DNA of 40,736 nucleotides from a virus. The notes under the pieces were generated by a model. That model was not told the origin of the DNA. It saw only the letters and a program-made list of their open reading frames with translations, and ran no database searches. Position numbers and translations under genes: made by a program. The stretch lies in the IMG/VR virus record IMGVR_UViG_3300027608_000068, positions 1-40,736 of that record, one strand, 5' to 3'. Shown here piece by piece: positions 9,459 through 17,274 of this stretch (position 1 is its first letter; every line of letters begins with the position of its first letter).

Positions 9459-10646
9459 CTATATTGGTGTAATTCCGGTAATGATGCCGTTCGTAATTTG
9501 AACAATACTGTTACCACATGTCACAGTTCCAGATGCGCCATTTCCGCATCTGACAGATCCATTTAGATCTATTGTTGCATAGTTTAAATTGATTCCATTG
9601 GATGTGAGACTCACAATTGTGCCATCCGTATTGTTTGCGGCTAAATTTCCATTTGATTTAAGTTTATCAGTGTGAGTATTTGCAATTGTCTTTGATGAAT
9701 TTATACCACGCTCCGCATCAATGTGATCAGACTGCTCTACCTTTGATTGGCGATGACCATGAATATATTCGGTTTTATCGCCCTTTACCTCAAGATGATA
9801 ATTTCCTCCAACGTACTGCCTGAGATTGCCATCAATTGTCATGTTAACATTACCTTTGCCTCCGCCATCAGTTGACGAAGCTCTTACGTGTATGTAATCA
9901 TCGCCGATAATTACTGTTTGATTAGATCCAACGACCGTTGTTATTTTATTTCCCTTCTTATCAATTTCTGTATATGTTCCTGATTTATGATAATCGAGTA
10001 ATCGTTCATGGCCCGGTGTATCATCAACTTCAAAAACATGGCCAGATTCACTTTTAAAAACGTGATTTTTAGGATATTCTGGTTTTACGGTATCAGCGAT
10101 ATTCCAATTGGTCATTTTGTATGCTTCTGGTTCTGACGCCTGTCCTGTCATGGGAGGGCGTTGAGCAACTGGAATGTCTGTGCCTAAATATTTCTCTCTG
10201 GACTTATATGCCTCTGATTGAGCAAATTGTGTTCTCGCCTCAAGCGGAGTATCAGGAGTTCCTAGTTTAGCTGGAAGAGGATAGTTTCCAGCCGGATCGG
10301 AAAATCCTTTTGTTTTATCTGGCTGTTGTTCCGTCATTGATGGAATTGTTCCAAGAACAATAGGATCCTGAGCGGATGGACCATCACGGAAAAAACCAAT
10401 CACCCAAGAACCGGGTAATACTCCTGTTGCGGACATTCCAATTCCTGACATTGATGCAGAGTTTACAGGGGTCATAACCGACGCCCAAGGTAAGTTTTCC
10501 GTTTTAATAAGACCTCGATCATCCGTATGATAACCAATGCAACGCACTTTTATGCGTCCCATCTGCAATGGATCATTCACATCCTCCACGACTCCAGTGA
10601 ACCAGGAAAAAACACCACCTATAAAACTGTCGTGAGAATAGCTCAT
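9459..10646 (-). CDS. 5: Baseplate hub/needle protein gp5, without a lysozyme domain
   Basis: This 395-aa protein has the two end domains of gp5. Residues about 1-115 form the OB-fold (GVFSWFTGVVEDVNDPLQMG, RIKVRCIGYHTDD, then LPGSWVIGFFRDGPSAQDPIVLG). Residues about 190-395 are the triple beta-helix needle (ESGHVFEVDDTPGHERLLDY, HKSGTYTEIDKKGNK, VNMTIDGNLRQYVGGNYHLEV). T4 gp5 (575 aa) has a T4-lysozyme domain between them. Here only an 80-residue Pro-rich linker is present. The tip ends in RCGNGASGTVTCGN, a Cys pair of unknown use. Its ATG overlaps the end of the hub gene by 4 nt, so the two are translationally coupled. Confidence 0.9.
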   Translation of the reverse strand: MSYSHDSFIGGVFSWFTGVVEDVNDPLQMGRIKVRCIGYHTDDRGLIKTENLPWASVMTPVNSASMSGIGMSATGVLPGSWVIGFFRDGPSAQDPIVLGTIPSMTEQQPDKTKGFSDPAGNYPLPAKLGTPDTPLEARTQFAQSEAYKSREKYLGTDIPVAQRPPMTGQASEPEAYKMTNWNIADTVKPEYPKNHVFKSESGHVFEVDDTPGHERLLDYHKSGTYTEIDKKGNKITTVVGSNQTVIIGDDYIHVRASSTDGGGKGNVNMTIDGNLRQYVGGNYHLEVKGDKTEYIHGHRQSKVEQSDHIDAERGINSSKTIANTHTDKLKSNGNLAANNTDGTIVSLTSNGINLNYATIDLNGSVRCGNGASGTVTCGNSIVQITNGIITGITPI

Positions 10647-12178
10647 TTAAAAACCTCAGTTGAATATGCATCGGTATTTGCGCGGACATCGCAATAATAC
10701 TGTTTTTCAAATTTATGAATAACCGAAGTTATTAAATAGTATCCGCTAAACATTTTTTGATTTTCGACGTCGTCTTTTTTATCCAATTCGTTTGTTGGCT
10801 TAAACGTCGATCTCAATTGTAATTTAACGATTTTACCCGAATGAAAATCCAAATCTCCAGTAATAGTAAAGTCATGAGAGATAAACTGCATATTTTCATT
10901 CACTGAATTTGCAACATTTATAGATTTATTTCTTGTTGCACTATGGTAGTTATTATTACTTCCGAGTGATTTTCCGTTTAACGAAATGTAATTAACATTT
11001 GCATCACTGAACTGCGAAAGTGTTAATCCACCGGCATTTATTTGTGCACTGATTGATTCAAATGCCCGTATCGTGTTAGCTATTTCGGCTTTATTAAATG
11101 GATTTTTTCTTAAATTAAATTTATCAGTAGTTACATCCGTTTTTGAGGCTTTGTCAACTACTCCACGTGCTTCAGGGAAAAATGCATGAGAAAGAGGTGA
11201 ATTTGTTCCGATTTTTGCCATATTTGGAAACTCCACACCATAATTAAAATCAAGAGTTTCAATTTTCTTTGACGAAATATTCACATAAACGGATTTTGAA
11301 GCATAGGCTCCATTTATGCTAGACAGATATTTTGATATTCCAATATTTGAAGCTAAATTTAAAATGCGGCTCTTTCTTTGTTTAAAATCCTCTGCGGTTC
11401 CAACTCTGTATTGAAAAAACTGACCGTCGGTGTATTCTCTAATGTTGTTCTCCTTTGCCTTCGCATTCATATCTGTATGAGATTCAATATGAATTTTTCC
11501 GTCAAGAGTTTCATAGCAATACCATGGGCTTCCGTGTGAATCATAACAACGCCGAAGGACCCACAGAATAGCGTCTATTGGATTTAGATTTGGAACAATA
11601 AATGAAACTAATGGCGAAGATTGTGCACTTTGAACAATATCTGATTCCTTTACTCCTAAATCCTCGGTTAAAGTATCCTTAATAAATTTAGCCATTGTCC
11701 CAGTAAATGCCCTTGAAATCCTTTTAAGTTTTGATAAGTAAATATGCCGCGATACGCCCTTTATAGTATAAACCTCAGTTCTATTCTCCATTTTTCCATA
11801 AAGAGGATACTCAGTGACAAAAAACATTCTGCTTATTGTTTTAGGTTTAGGTTTTTCTCTAGAAGCAGAATCTGCCGGTTTTGTGCCTGCGGTCTCTGCA
11901 TCGGGTTCAGGCTCTGCCCCCTGTGTTAGATTTACTGTAATAGTCTCCTGACCTGTTAACTGGCCAATTTCAAAAAAATTAATAGAATCTTTTATATTAA
12001 TCGAAAGAATCAGGCCTGCATGATATATGCTCTCGGTAATTGAAAAATCGGTTTTTAAAGTATTTAAATCGTATGTCATGCCCATATGATTTTCTAAAAC
12101 AATACTTGTGACCCGATATGCTTCTGGAATATGAAGATTATCGCCAAGTAAATTTTCTAAATTTGCCGTCTTACTCAT
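10643..12178 (-). CDS. 27: Baseplate hub subunit (gp27-like)
   Basis: The 511-aa product lies immediately upstream of gp5 and overlaps its start by 4 nt (ATGA type). In marine T4-like phages this is the place of the hub protein that carries the gp5 needle. Recognisable parts are an N-terminal barrel-like region (VTSIVLENHMGMTYDLNTLK, ITESIYHAGLILSINIKD), a low-complexity acidic/Pro stretch at about residues 90-120, and a central segment IVPNLNPIDAILWVLRRCYD with GSPWYCYETLDGKIHIES, typical of gp27/hub proteins. It is longer than T4 gp27 (391 aa). It should form the trimeric ring at the end of the tail tube. Confidence 0.8.
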   Translation of the reverse strand: MSKTANLENLLGDNLHIPEAYRVTSIVLENHMGMTYDLNTLKTDFSITESIYHAGLILSINIKDSINFFEIGQLTGQETITVNLTQGAEPEPDAETAGTKPADSASREKPKPKTISRMFFVTEYPLYGKMENRTEVYTIKGVSRHIYLSKLKRISRAFTGTMAKFIKDTLTEDLGVKESDIVQSAQSSPLVSFIVPNLNPIDAILWVLRRCYDSHGSPWYCYETLDGKIHIESHTDMNAKAKENNIREYTDGQFFQYRVGTAEDFKQRKSRILNLASNIGISKYLSSINGAYASKSVYVNISSKKIETLDFNYGVEFPNMAKIGTNSPLSHAFFPEARGVVDKASKTDVTTDKFNLRKNPFNKAEIANTIRAFESISAQINAGGLTLSQFSDANVNYISLNGKSLGSNNNYHSATRNKSINVANSVNENMQFISHDFTITGDLDFHSGKIVKLQLRSTFKPTNELDKKDDVENQKMFSGYYLITSVIHKFEKQYYCDVRANTDAYSTEVFK

Positions 12179-13368
12179 GACGCATTCTTATTAATTAGAC
12201 TATAATATAATTGAACAAACTTATAGATGTAATCAGGGTGAATGATTCGAATTCTCGATCTTTGTTCGTTTACTTCAATTTCATATGCTCGGTTCGAAAC
12301 TGCCGTAAGATCGGCATCGGCTGTTCCTGCTTGATTTCCTGGTCCAAGATCATTTACCCCCTGTTCGTCAACGTGCACACTATTATATGATATTAACCCC
12401 TCACTATTTAAATAGTGATGCGGAGCATCCGGAGAATTATAAACCTTAAATGATGTAACACTATCACCTGAAGTCTGCCCGGTGATTATTTCAGTATCTT
12501 GAAACAGCCTCTCAACTTGAGTAATTGATACATGCGCTCTGGAACATTTAGATATAGCACCAATAAGTGACAGACCTACTGTAAAATCTCCAGATACATA
12601 TCCAACAATAAGACTTGTTTGTGATTCAACTTCAAAAATAAGAGCGGATCGAATTGTTCCATTTGGCAGAGTCATTGAAATACTTTCTCCCACAGTATAG
12701 GTGGGATGAGCGGTTCCAGTACCAGTACCAACTCCAGTCGCCGTAAAAACAGAGCCAACTGTGTTTGTTGCAGCTCCAGGAAATGTTGTATTTCCAACTG
12801 TTACAATTTTATAATTGGCTCCTACAACAAAGGAACCAGCGGTTAGTGCAACCGGTGCAGCAACGGTAAGGCGAGATTGAGCAAGAGTAACTGCCTGAAG
12901 TTGGCTTTGCTGAATATTTTTGCCTATTACAATTCCACGTGCACTCGAGGTACTTCCAAAAATTGTCTCAGCAAATAAAAATCGATTGGACAGCGAATTT
13001 GGCTGATCTACAATTAAACCGTCGCCATCTCGAGCAATATATGGCCGAGTTTCAATCGTTGTTCCAGGATACTCTTCAGCAATATATTCGATCAATTCCT
13101 GCTCGGGCATTGGCCACCCCGAAATTCCATTCTTTAGATGTTCGTTTATGAGAAAAAATACCCAGTAATATTCCGGTGTGCCATAAAGCGAATCAGAGAC
13201 AATGTCAGGACGTTCGCCGTCTCTAACCTGATAATCGATATACGTTGCAATTTCATTAAAATATTGTTCATTCGCCTTTACAAATCTAAACAAATCGACG
13301 ATATTCGAATCAATACCGTTGGAGCCGAAATCGTATGCTATCTTGGGAAACTGTTGAAAGAATGGCAT
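12175..13368 (-). CDS. 53: Baseplate wedge subunit gp53, enlarged
   Basis: Both ends match T4 gp53 (196 aa). The N-terminal half has IVDLFRFVKANEQYFNEIAT, PDIVSDSLYGTPEYYWVFFL and GISGWPMPEQELIEYIAEEY (compare T4 ANAIYGNPQLYWVLLM). The C terminus has EVNEQRSRIRIIHPDYIYKF, like the T4 IKIIAKSDINSFMND end. Between them (about residues 125-305) is an insertion of Thr/Ser/Val-rich, beta-strand-like sequence that doubles the size of the protein. gp53 clamps the gp6, gp7 and gp25 wedge parts. The 3' end overlaps the hub gene start by 4 nt. Confidence 0.88.
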   Translation of the reverse strand: MPFFQQFPKIAYDFGSNGIDSNIVDLFRFVKANEQYFNEIATYIDYQVRDGERPDIVSDSLYGTPEYYWVFFLINEHLKNGISGWPMPEQELIEYIAEEYPGTTIETRPYIARDGDGLIVDQPNSLSNRFLFAETIFGSTSSARGIVIGKNIQQSQLQAVTLAQSRLTVAAPVALTAGSFVVGANYKIVTVGNTTFPGAATNTVGSVFTATGVGTGTGTAHPTYTVGESISMTLPNGTIRSALIFEVESQTSLIVGYVSGDFTVGLSLIGAISKCSRAHVSITQVERLFQDTEIITGQTSGDSVTSFKVYNSPDAPHHYLNSEGLISYNSVHVDEQGVNDLGPGNQAGTADADLTAVSNRAYEIEVNEQRSRIRIIHPDYIYKFVQLYYSLINKNAS

Positions 13369-13377
13369 AAGAATAGA

Positions 13378-14490
13378 TTAGGCGTTTCTGCCCTCGGATA
13401 AAGATTTAATATCATCAAGAGTAAGCGCTCTGGTTTCTTCAAATGTTAACTGAATATCTGTTTCGACCGGATGTCCATCCGCATGAAACATATTACCACT
13501 GCTGTTATATACCGCGCTCATTGCTATAAGATAGCAGGTGTGTATTCCTGGAAGTTTTGTATTTGGTTTAGGGTCATGACCATTAAAAAAATCTATATTC
13601 CATACTGGAGGATATGTTAAAATCAAATCATTTGCCTCTGGATACATATTTTCGCGAAACAGCCTTACGATTTGACTAATTGTATCCGCCTCTTTTTTAT
13701 CCTTTGGCATCATTTTAAATGAAAACTGAAACTGCCGGATTCCACTATTTTGAAATGCTGTATTTGTATTTGGAGCAATCACCTGCCTAGCTCCAAAATC
13801 TATAGCATTTGAAAGATTGTCGGCTCCTACAAATTTAGTCGCAATTGATAACGCTGCTGCAGCATTTGTGCTTTTTATTTGATTTACGATTGTTCCTACT
13901 CCCGCGCCAATTCCGGCTCCAGTACCCGAAAAAAGATTGCTTTGGTTGACTGCTGATCCAACAGCCTTTGAAACAATGTTACCTATAATTCCAAGATCAA
14001 TAGAAGAATACTGCATATTGTCCGAAAAGGTGAGTCCAGAGGGAATTGGAAGAAACACAGCATAATTGCCTTCTTTCTTTAAATTAGCAACAAACTGAAT
14101 AAATGGGAATATATTTCCAGCTGTTCCGTTCCCTAGGTTTGCGGGAAAACGCAGCGGCGCAGCTGATTTTGACTGCACGGTTGCAATTGAAGCCCTGATT
14201 TTTGATGCAGGTGAAATTTTTGTTTCTTCTAAGGCGTCCGCAAGGTTGTTTTTAATAGAAGGGTTAAGTTCAGCTGCTTCATAGTCGTCTGGATCTTCAG
14301 CAATCGCCAATAAACTAAGGTTTGATGCTATAAATTGAGGCTGATTAAAGGTGAAACCACCGATAGCAACATCAGTGCCGTTGTTAACAGACCCACCAGT
14401 TTGAAATGATTCATTAAAATTTAGATTTTGGTCTGTAATGCCAAGATCCGCAAAAGACTGATTAAGCTCGTTAAATTTTGGTGATGCCAT
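13378..14490 (-). CDS. 48: Baseplate tail-tube cap protein (gp48-like)
   Basis: At 370 aa this matches T4 gp48 (364 aa). The diagnostic region is in the C-terminal half: RQFQFSFKMMPKDKKEADTI, SQIVRLFRENMYPEANDLIL and PVETDIQLTFEETRALTLDD, shared by gp48- and gp54-type tube-junction proteins. The first 200 residues are Ala/Gly/Asn-rich. The protein should sit on the central hub and begin tail-tube assembly. gp54 is the alternative name, but the length favours gp48. It is the first gene of the leftward baseplate block and has its own late promoter at 14506-14513. Confidence 0.85.
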   Translation of the reverse strand: MASPKFNELNQSFADLGITDQNLNFNESFQTGGSVNNGTDVAIGGFTFNQPQFIASNLSLLAIAEDPDDYEAAELNPSIKNNLADALEETKISPASKIRASIATVQSKSAAPLRFPANLGNGTAGNIFPFIQFVANLKKEGNYAVFLPIPSGLTFSDNMQYSSIDLGIIGNIVSKAVGSAVNQSNLFSGTGAGIGAGVGTIVNQIKSTNAAAALSIATKFVGADNLSNAIDFGARQVIAPNTNTAFQNSGIRQFQFSFKMMPKDKKEADTISQIVRLFRENMYPEANDLILTYPPVWNIDFFNGHDPKPNTKLPGIHTCYLIAMSAVYNSSGNMFHADGHPVETDIQLTFEETRALTLDDIKSLSEGRNA

Positions 14491-14495
14491 AAATA
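14488..14495 (+). promoter_or_regulatory. Late promoter (CATAAATA) for gp4
   Basis: Plus-strand CATAAATA, one mismatch from the T4 late octamer, lies 17 nt before the gp4 ATG. It overlaps the start codon of gp48 on the other strand. With the TATAAATA at 14506-14513 it forms a compact divergent late promoter pair. Confidence 0.6.
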
Positions 14496-14505
14496 GTATT
14501 TTAAC

Positions 14506-14513
14506 TATTTATA
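14506..14513 (-). promoter_or_regulatory. Late promoter (TATAAATA) for gp48 and the baseplate block
   Basis: Minus-strand TATAAATA lies 15 nt before the gp48 ATG. Its last position coincides with the first base of the gp4 start codon on the plus strand. Confidence 0.75.
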
Positions 14514-14953
14514 TGGCATACCGAGGTCGATTCAGTCCAAAGAACCCAAGTAAGTATAAAGGCGACGTGATTGGCATTGTCTATCGTTCACTTTGGGAGC
14601 GGCAGCTTTTTCGGTGGCTGGATGAGCAATCCTTTGTTGTATCGTGGTCATCCGAGGAGGTTGTAATACCCTATCGCTGCAAAACGGATGGTCGAATCCA
14701 TAGGTACTTTGTGGATGTCAAGTTTGAATTTACGGACGGCCGCATTATGTTAATCGAGGTGAAGCCATCAAAGGAAGTGAGTCCACCCAAGAACACTGGA
14801 AGAAAGACGCGCAGGTACATTACAGAAGTTATGACCTATGCTAAGAACATCTCGAAGTGGGAGGCGGCCACTGAATATGCTGCGGATCGAGGTTGGATCT
14901 TTGAAATCTGGGATGAAAACATGTTAAGGAAACTGGGTATGAAGATCCTTTAG
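14513..14953 (+). CDS. 4: Head completion protein gp4
   Basis: The 146-aa product matches T4 gp4 (150 aa). It has the family pattern GRFSPKNPSKYKGDVIGIVY, RSLWERQLFRWLDE, then VDVKFEFTDGRIMLIEVKPS and KYITEVMTYAKN-like RRYITEVMTYAKNISKWEAA. The D-x(n)-(I/V)E-V-K arrangement resembles a TnsA/restriction-endonuclease-like core, with the Glu at IEVKPS as a probable catalytic residue. In T4, gp4 (also called gp50) acts with gp2 and gp64 to finish filled heads before tails are joined. It begins the rightward late cluster and faces the baseplate block. Confidence 0.92.
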   Translation: MAYRGRFSPKNPSKYKGDVIGIVYRSLWERQLFRWLDEQSFVVSWSSEEVVIPYRCKTDGRIHRYFVDVKFEFTDGRIMLIEVKPSKEVSPPKNTGRKTRRYITEVMTYAKNISKWEAATEYAADRGWIFEIWDENMLRKLGMKIL

Positions 14954-14961
14954 AATTGTGA

Positions 14962-14969
14962 TATAAATA
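14962..14969 (+). promoter_or_regulatory. Late promoter (TATAAATA)
   Basis: Plus-strand TATAAATA ends 8 nt before the ATG at 14978. With T4 spacing, transcription would begin 2-3 nt before the start codon, so the mRNA would be practically leaderless. No SD sequence is present. Confidence 0.75.
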
Positions 14970-14977
14970 GATGATCT

Positions 14978-15577
14978 ATGGCAGTTTCACTCTTCACCAC
15001 TCTTGACAAGGAGTTCACCACGACGGGCTTTGAAAGGCGTTCCGCCCAGGCTCGGGAATGGTTCACTCAAAGAGTCAAAGAACTGAATGGCAAAATTAAC
15101 AGAGTGACTCTGTTAAAAGATGAGAACTTAACGGTTCGATCAATGCCGATATGGGGATCAATGTACATGTTTGTGTATGACCCAAAGCTAAAGAAAGAAT
15201 TACCCTATTACGACCGGTTTCCTTTGGTGCTAATCATTCAGCCAGCAGAAGGCGGGTTCCTGGGTCTGAATCTTCACTATCTACATCCAAAAATTCGCGC
15301 AAGGTTTCTGGATAAATTGATGGGAACAATCTCGGATGATAAACTCACAGAAAAGACTCGGTTAAAGGTTCGTTATAGCCTTCTTGCTTCGGCAAAGAGA
15401 CTTCGTGAATTTGCACCATGTTTAAAGCATTATTTAAAGAGCCACATGAAGACACGGGCTTCTCAGGTATTTGCTACAGAATGGGAAACTGCAATCTTTC
15501 TTCCGACGGAACACTTTAGAGGTGCCACGAAGAATAAGGTATGGCTCGAATCACGTAAACAATTTCAAAAAATTTGA
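14978..15577 (+). CDS. 2: Probable DNA end protector protein (gp2-like)
   Basis: This 199-aa protein contains SAQAREWFTQRVKELNGKIN, MYMFVYDPKLKKELPYYDRF, PLVLIIQPAEGGFLGLNLHY and EWETAIFLPTEHF. These segments recur in a protein that marine T4-like phages usually label the DNA end protector, gp2. T4 gp2 (274 aa) binds the packaged DNA ends and blocks RecBCD after injection. The label rests on remembered family likeness and on its place next to gp4, since gp2 and gp4 are neighbours in T4. I did not align it. The C terminus is rich in Lys and Arg, which fits DNA binding. Confidence 0.55.
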   Translation: MAVSLFTTLDKEFTTTGFERRSAQAREWFTQRVKELNGKINRVTLLKDENLTVRSMPIWGSMYMFVYDPKLKKELPYYDRFPLVLIIQPAEGGFLGLNLHYLHPKIRARFLDKLMGTISDDKLTEKTRLKVRYSLLASAKRLREFAPCLKHYLKSHMKTRASQVFATEWETAIFLPTEHFRGATKNKVWLESRKQFQKI

Positions 15578-15582
15578 TCTAA

Positions 15583-16314
15583 ATGGCAACACTGCTCGAC
15601 AATCTTCTTGGTAAATCGATCGACAATTTAAAGACTTCACTCATTAAACATGGTGGAGTTGCTCATGAAAATCGGTTCACGGTGAACTTTTCTCCGCCAA
15701 AGCAGTCTCTGTTTAATTTAGATTTTCGCAATATTGTCACATCTGCTCTTTCAGGGACATTCAATGCAAAGAATCTAATTAACGATTATCGAGACATTAC
15801 AATTCTGTGCGAATCCTGCTCATTGCCCGGAAGACAGATTATGACTCTGGATTATCAATTAGAAAAACACTCGGTAAAACGGCCCTATAGTTTCTTTAAT
15901 GATGAGATTAATTTTACCTTTCTTCTCACGGGTGATTATTACATGAAGAAAATTTTTGATAAGTGGTCCGAAGAGATTATGGGATTTAATAATTACCGCC
16001 TTAATTATCTTAAAGACTTCGCGGTTGATGTTAAAATATCTCAGTTAAATAAGAAAAATCTTCCCATCTACACTGTGGTCCTGCACAATGCATTTCCAGT
16101 TACATTTAACTCGATTGCACTCGACAATACCGTGGAAAATTCAGTTCAAAAGTTTTCCGTAACCATGGCCTATGAAAACTTCTTCGTGGACAGTATTCCA
16201 ACTGAAAGAGCCGCTCCAGCCATTAAGCGCGAAACTACAGTTACTTTTGAGGGTTCGGCATCTGGCGATGCATCGGCAGGACCAAATGATACGATCATTT
16301 ATACAGGTCCATAA
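15583..16314 (+). CDS. Tail-tube-fold protein (gp19/gp54 type)
   Basis: The 243-aa product has the tube-protein pattern: an early ESCSLPGRQIMTLDYQL segment (compare T4 gp19 CKATALPAGIVEKIPVGFM), a central FNDEINFTFLLTGDYYMKKI followed by FDKWSEEI, and a C-terminal FNSIALDNTVENSVQKFSVT then MAYENFF. T4 gp19 is 163 aa and gp54 is 320 aa, so this could be the tube initiator gp54 or a minor tube paralogue. The major tube gene probably lies outside the window. The last 40 residues are Gly/Ala/Thr-rich. It starts 3 nt after the previous stop codon. Confidence 0.7.
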   Translation: MATLLDNLLGKSIDNLKTSLIKHGGVAHENRFTVNFSPPKQSLFNLDFRNIVTSALSGTFNAKNLINDYRDITILCESCSLPGRQIMTLDYQLEKHSVKRPYSFFNDEINFTFLLTGDYYMKKIFDKWSEEIMGFNNYRLNYLKDFAVDVKISQLNKKNLPIYTVVLHNAFPVTFNSIALDNTVENSVQKFSVTMAYENFFVDSIPTERAAPAIKRETTVTFEGSASGDASAGPNDTIIYTGP

Positions 16315-16355
16315 TTCTAATTTTCGATTGATATTAACAACTAAATCATACCTAT

Positions 16356-17096
16356 ATGCCACTACCGATTATTGAAACACCAAAATATGAAACAAAGCTT
16401 CCTTCCACTGGAAAGAAGGTTTTTTACCGTCCCTATCTTGTCAAGGAAGAAAAGATGCTCATGATTGCACTTGAGTCTGCGGATTCGAAGCAAATCATGC
16501 AGGCAGTCAAGGATACAATTTCAGCATGCACATACAATAAGGTTGATCCAGGTGAACTACCTATTTTTGATCTTGAGTATATGTTCCTTCGCCTCCGTGC
16601 AAAATCTGTGGGAGAAATCTCAAAGCTAAACCTAAAATGTACCAGCTGCGAAAAGAACACTCGGGTTGATGTAAATTTAGATGAAATTAAGATCGATGTA
16701 AAGAATCTTCCTTCCGGTACAATTCAACTGACCGACACAATTGGTATCACAATGAATTGGCCCAAGGTTGATTTGGTGGCTGAGTTTAGTGATGAGGGCG
16801 ATTCGGAGAAAACAAATAAAGCCGAATTGGCCTTTAACATTATTGCTGGTTGTATTGAATCCATCTTTGATAATAAGAGAGTCTATCCCGCAAAGGATCA
16901 AACCAAAGCAGAATTGCATGAGTTCCTCGAGTCATTGAATCAGAATCAATTTAAAAAGATTCAAGAATTCATCGAAGCAATGCCTAAATTAGAGCATAAC
17001 GTTGAGTTTGAATGCGCACACTGCAAAGCTAAAAATTCACTATTGATCAGAGGAATTCAAAGTTTTTTCTCATCGCCCTCTCCCACGACAGTTTGA
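16356..17096 (+). CDS. 26: Baseplate hub assembly chaperone gp26
   Basis: The 246-aa protein matches the T4-like gp26 family (T4 gp26 is 208 aa). It starts PLPIIETPKYETKLPSTGKK and continues VFYRPYLVKEEKMLMIALES, then LPIFDLEYMFLRLRAKSVGE. Two CxxC knuckles, CTSC (about residue 95) and CAHC (about residue 227), could bind one zinc ion. In T4, gp26 acts in hub assembly and is not a major virion part. The final codons contain a T TTT TTC slippery heptamer, and the next ORF lies in the -1 frame. The stop overlaps the next ATG (TGATG). Confidence 0.85.
   Translation: MPLPIIETPKYETKLPSTGKKVFYRPYLVKEEKMLMIALESADSKQIMQAVKDTISACTYNKVDPGELPIFDLEYMFLRLRAKSVGEISKLNLKCTSCEKNTRVDVNLDEIKIDVKNLPSGTIQLTDTIGITMNWPKVDLVAEFSDEGDSEKTNKAELAFNIIAGCIESIFDNKRVYPAKDQTKAELHEFLESLNQNQFKKIQEFIEAMPKLEHNVEFECAHCKAKNSLLIRGIQSFFSSPSPTTV
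17063..17069 (+). promoter_or_regulatory. Candidate -1 ribosomal frameshift site T TTT TTC
   Basis: In the gp26 frame the codons are AGT TTT TTC, giving the X XXY YYZ pattern T TTT TTC nine codons before the stop. After a -1 slip the frame stays open through LIALSHDSL into the ATG of the downstream 54-aa ORF. The product would be a gp26 extension of about 63 residues. Confidence 0.5.
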
Positions 17097-17260
17097 TGAA
17101 TCATTATCAGACTAATTTCGCCCTTATGCAACATCACAAATACAGTTTATCGGAATTAAACACGATGTTGCCGTGGGAGAGGGAAATCTACGTAGCTCTC
17201 TTAGTCGATCATGTGAAAGAAGAAAACGAAAAGGCTCGAAAGAGAACTACATCTAAGTAA
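17096..17260 (+). CDS. Small tail-assembly ORF after gp26 (possible frameshift extension)
   Basis: The ATG at 17096 overlaps the gp26 TGA as TGATG. The 54-aa product contains HKYSLSELNTMLPWEREIYV and then ALLVDHVKEENEKARKR, a short helical protein with a basic tail. Marine T4-like phages usually carry a similar small ORF directly after gp26 and before the tape measure, the place of tail-assembly chaperones in other phages. It may be made alone by coupling, as a -1 fusion with gp26, or both. The gp51 name is possible but not demonstrated. Confidence 0.7.
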   Translation: MNHYQTNFALMQHHKYSLSELNTMLPWEREIYVALLVDHVKEENEKARKRTTSK

Positions 17261-17274
17261 AGAAACATACCATC

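Noticed and set aside
17096-17260. Naming the small ORF gp51
   Set aside because: T4 gp51 is 249 aa and I see no alignment to it. Position alone is not enough, so only a general tail-assembly label is given.
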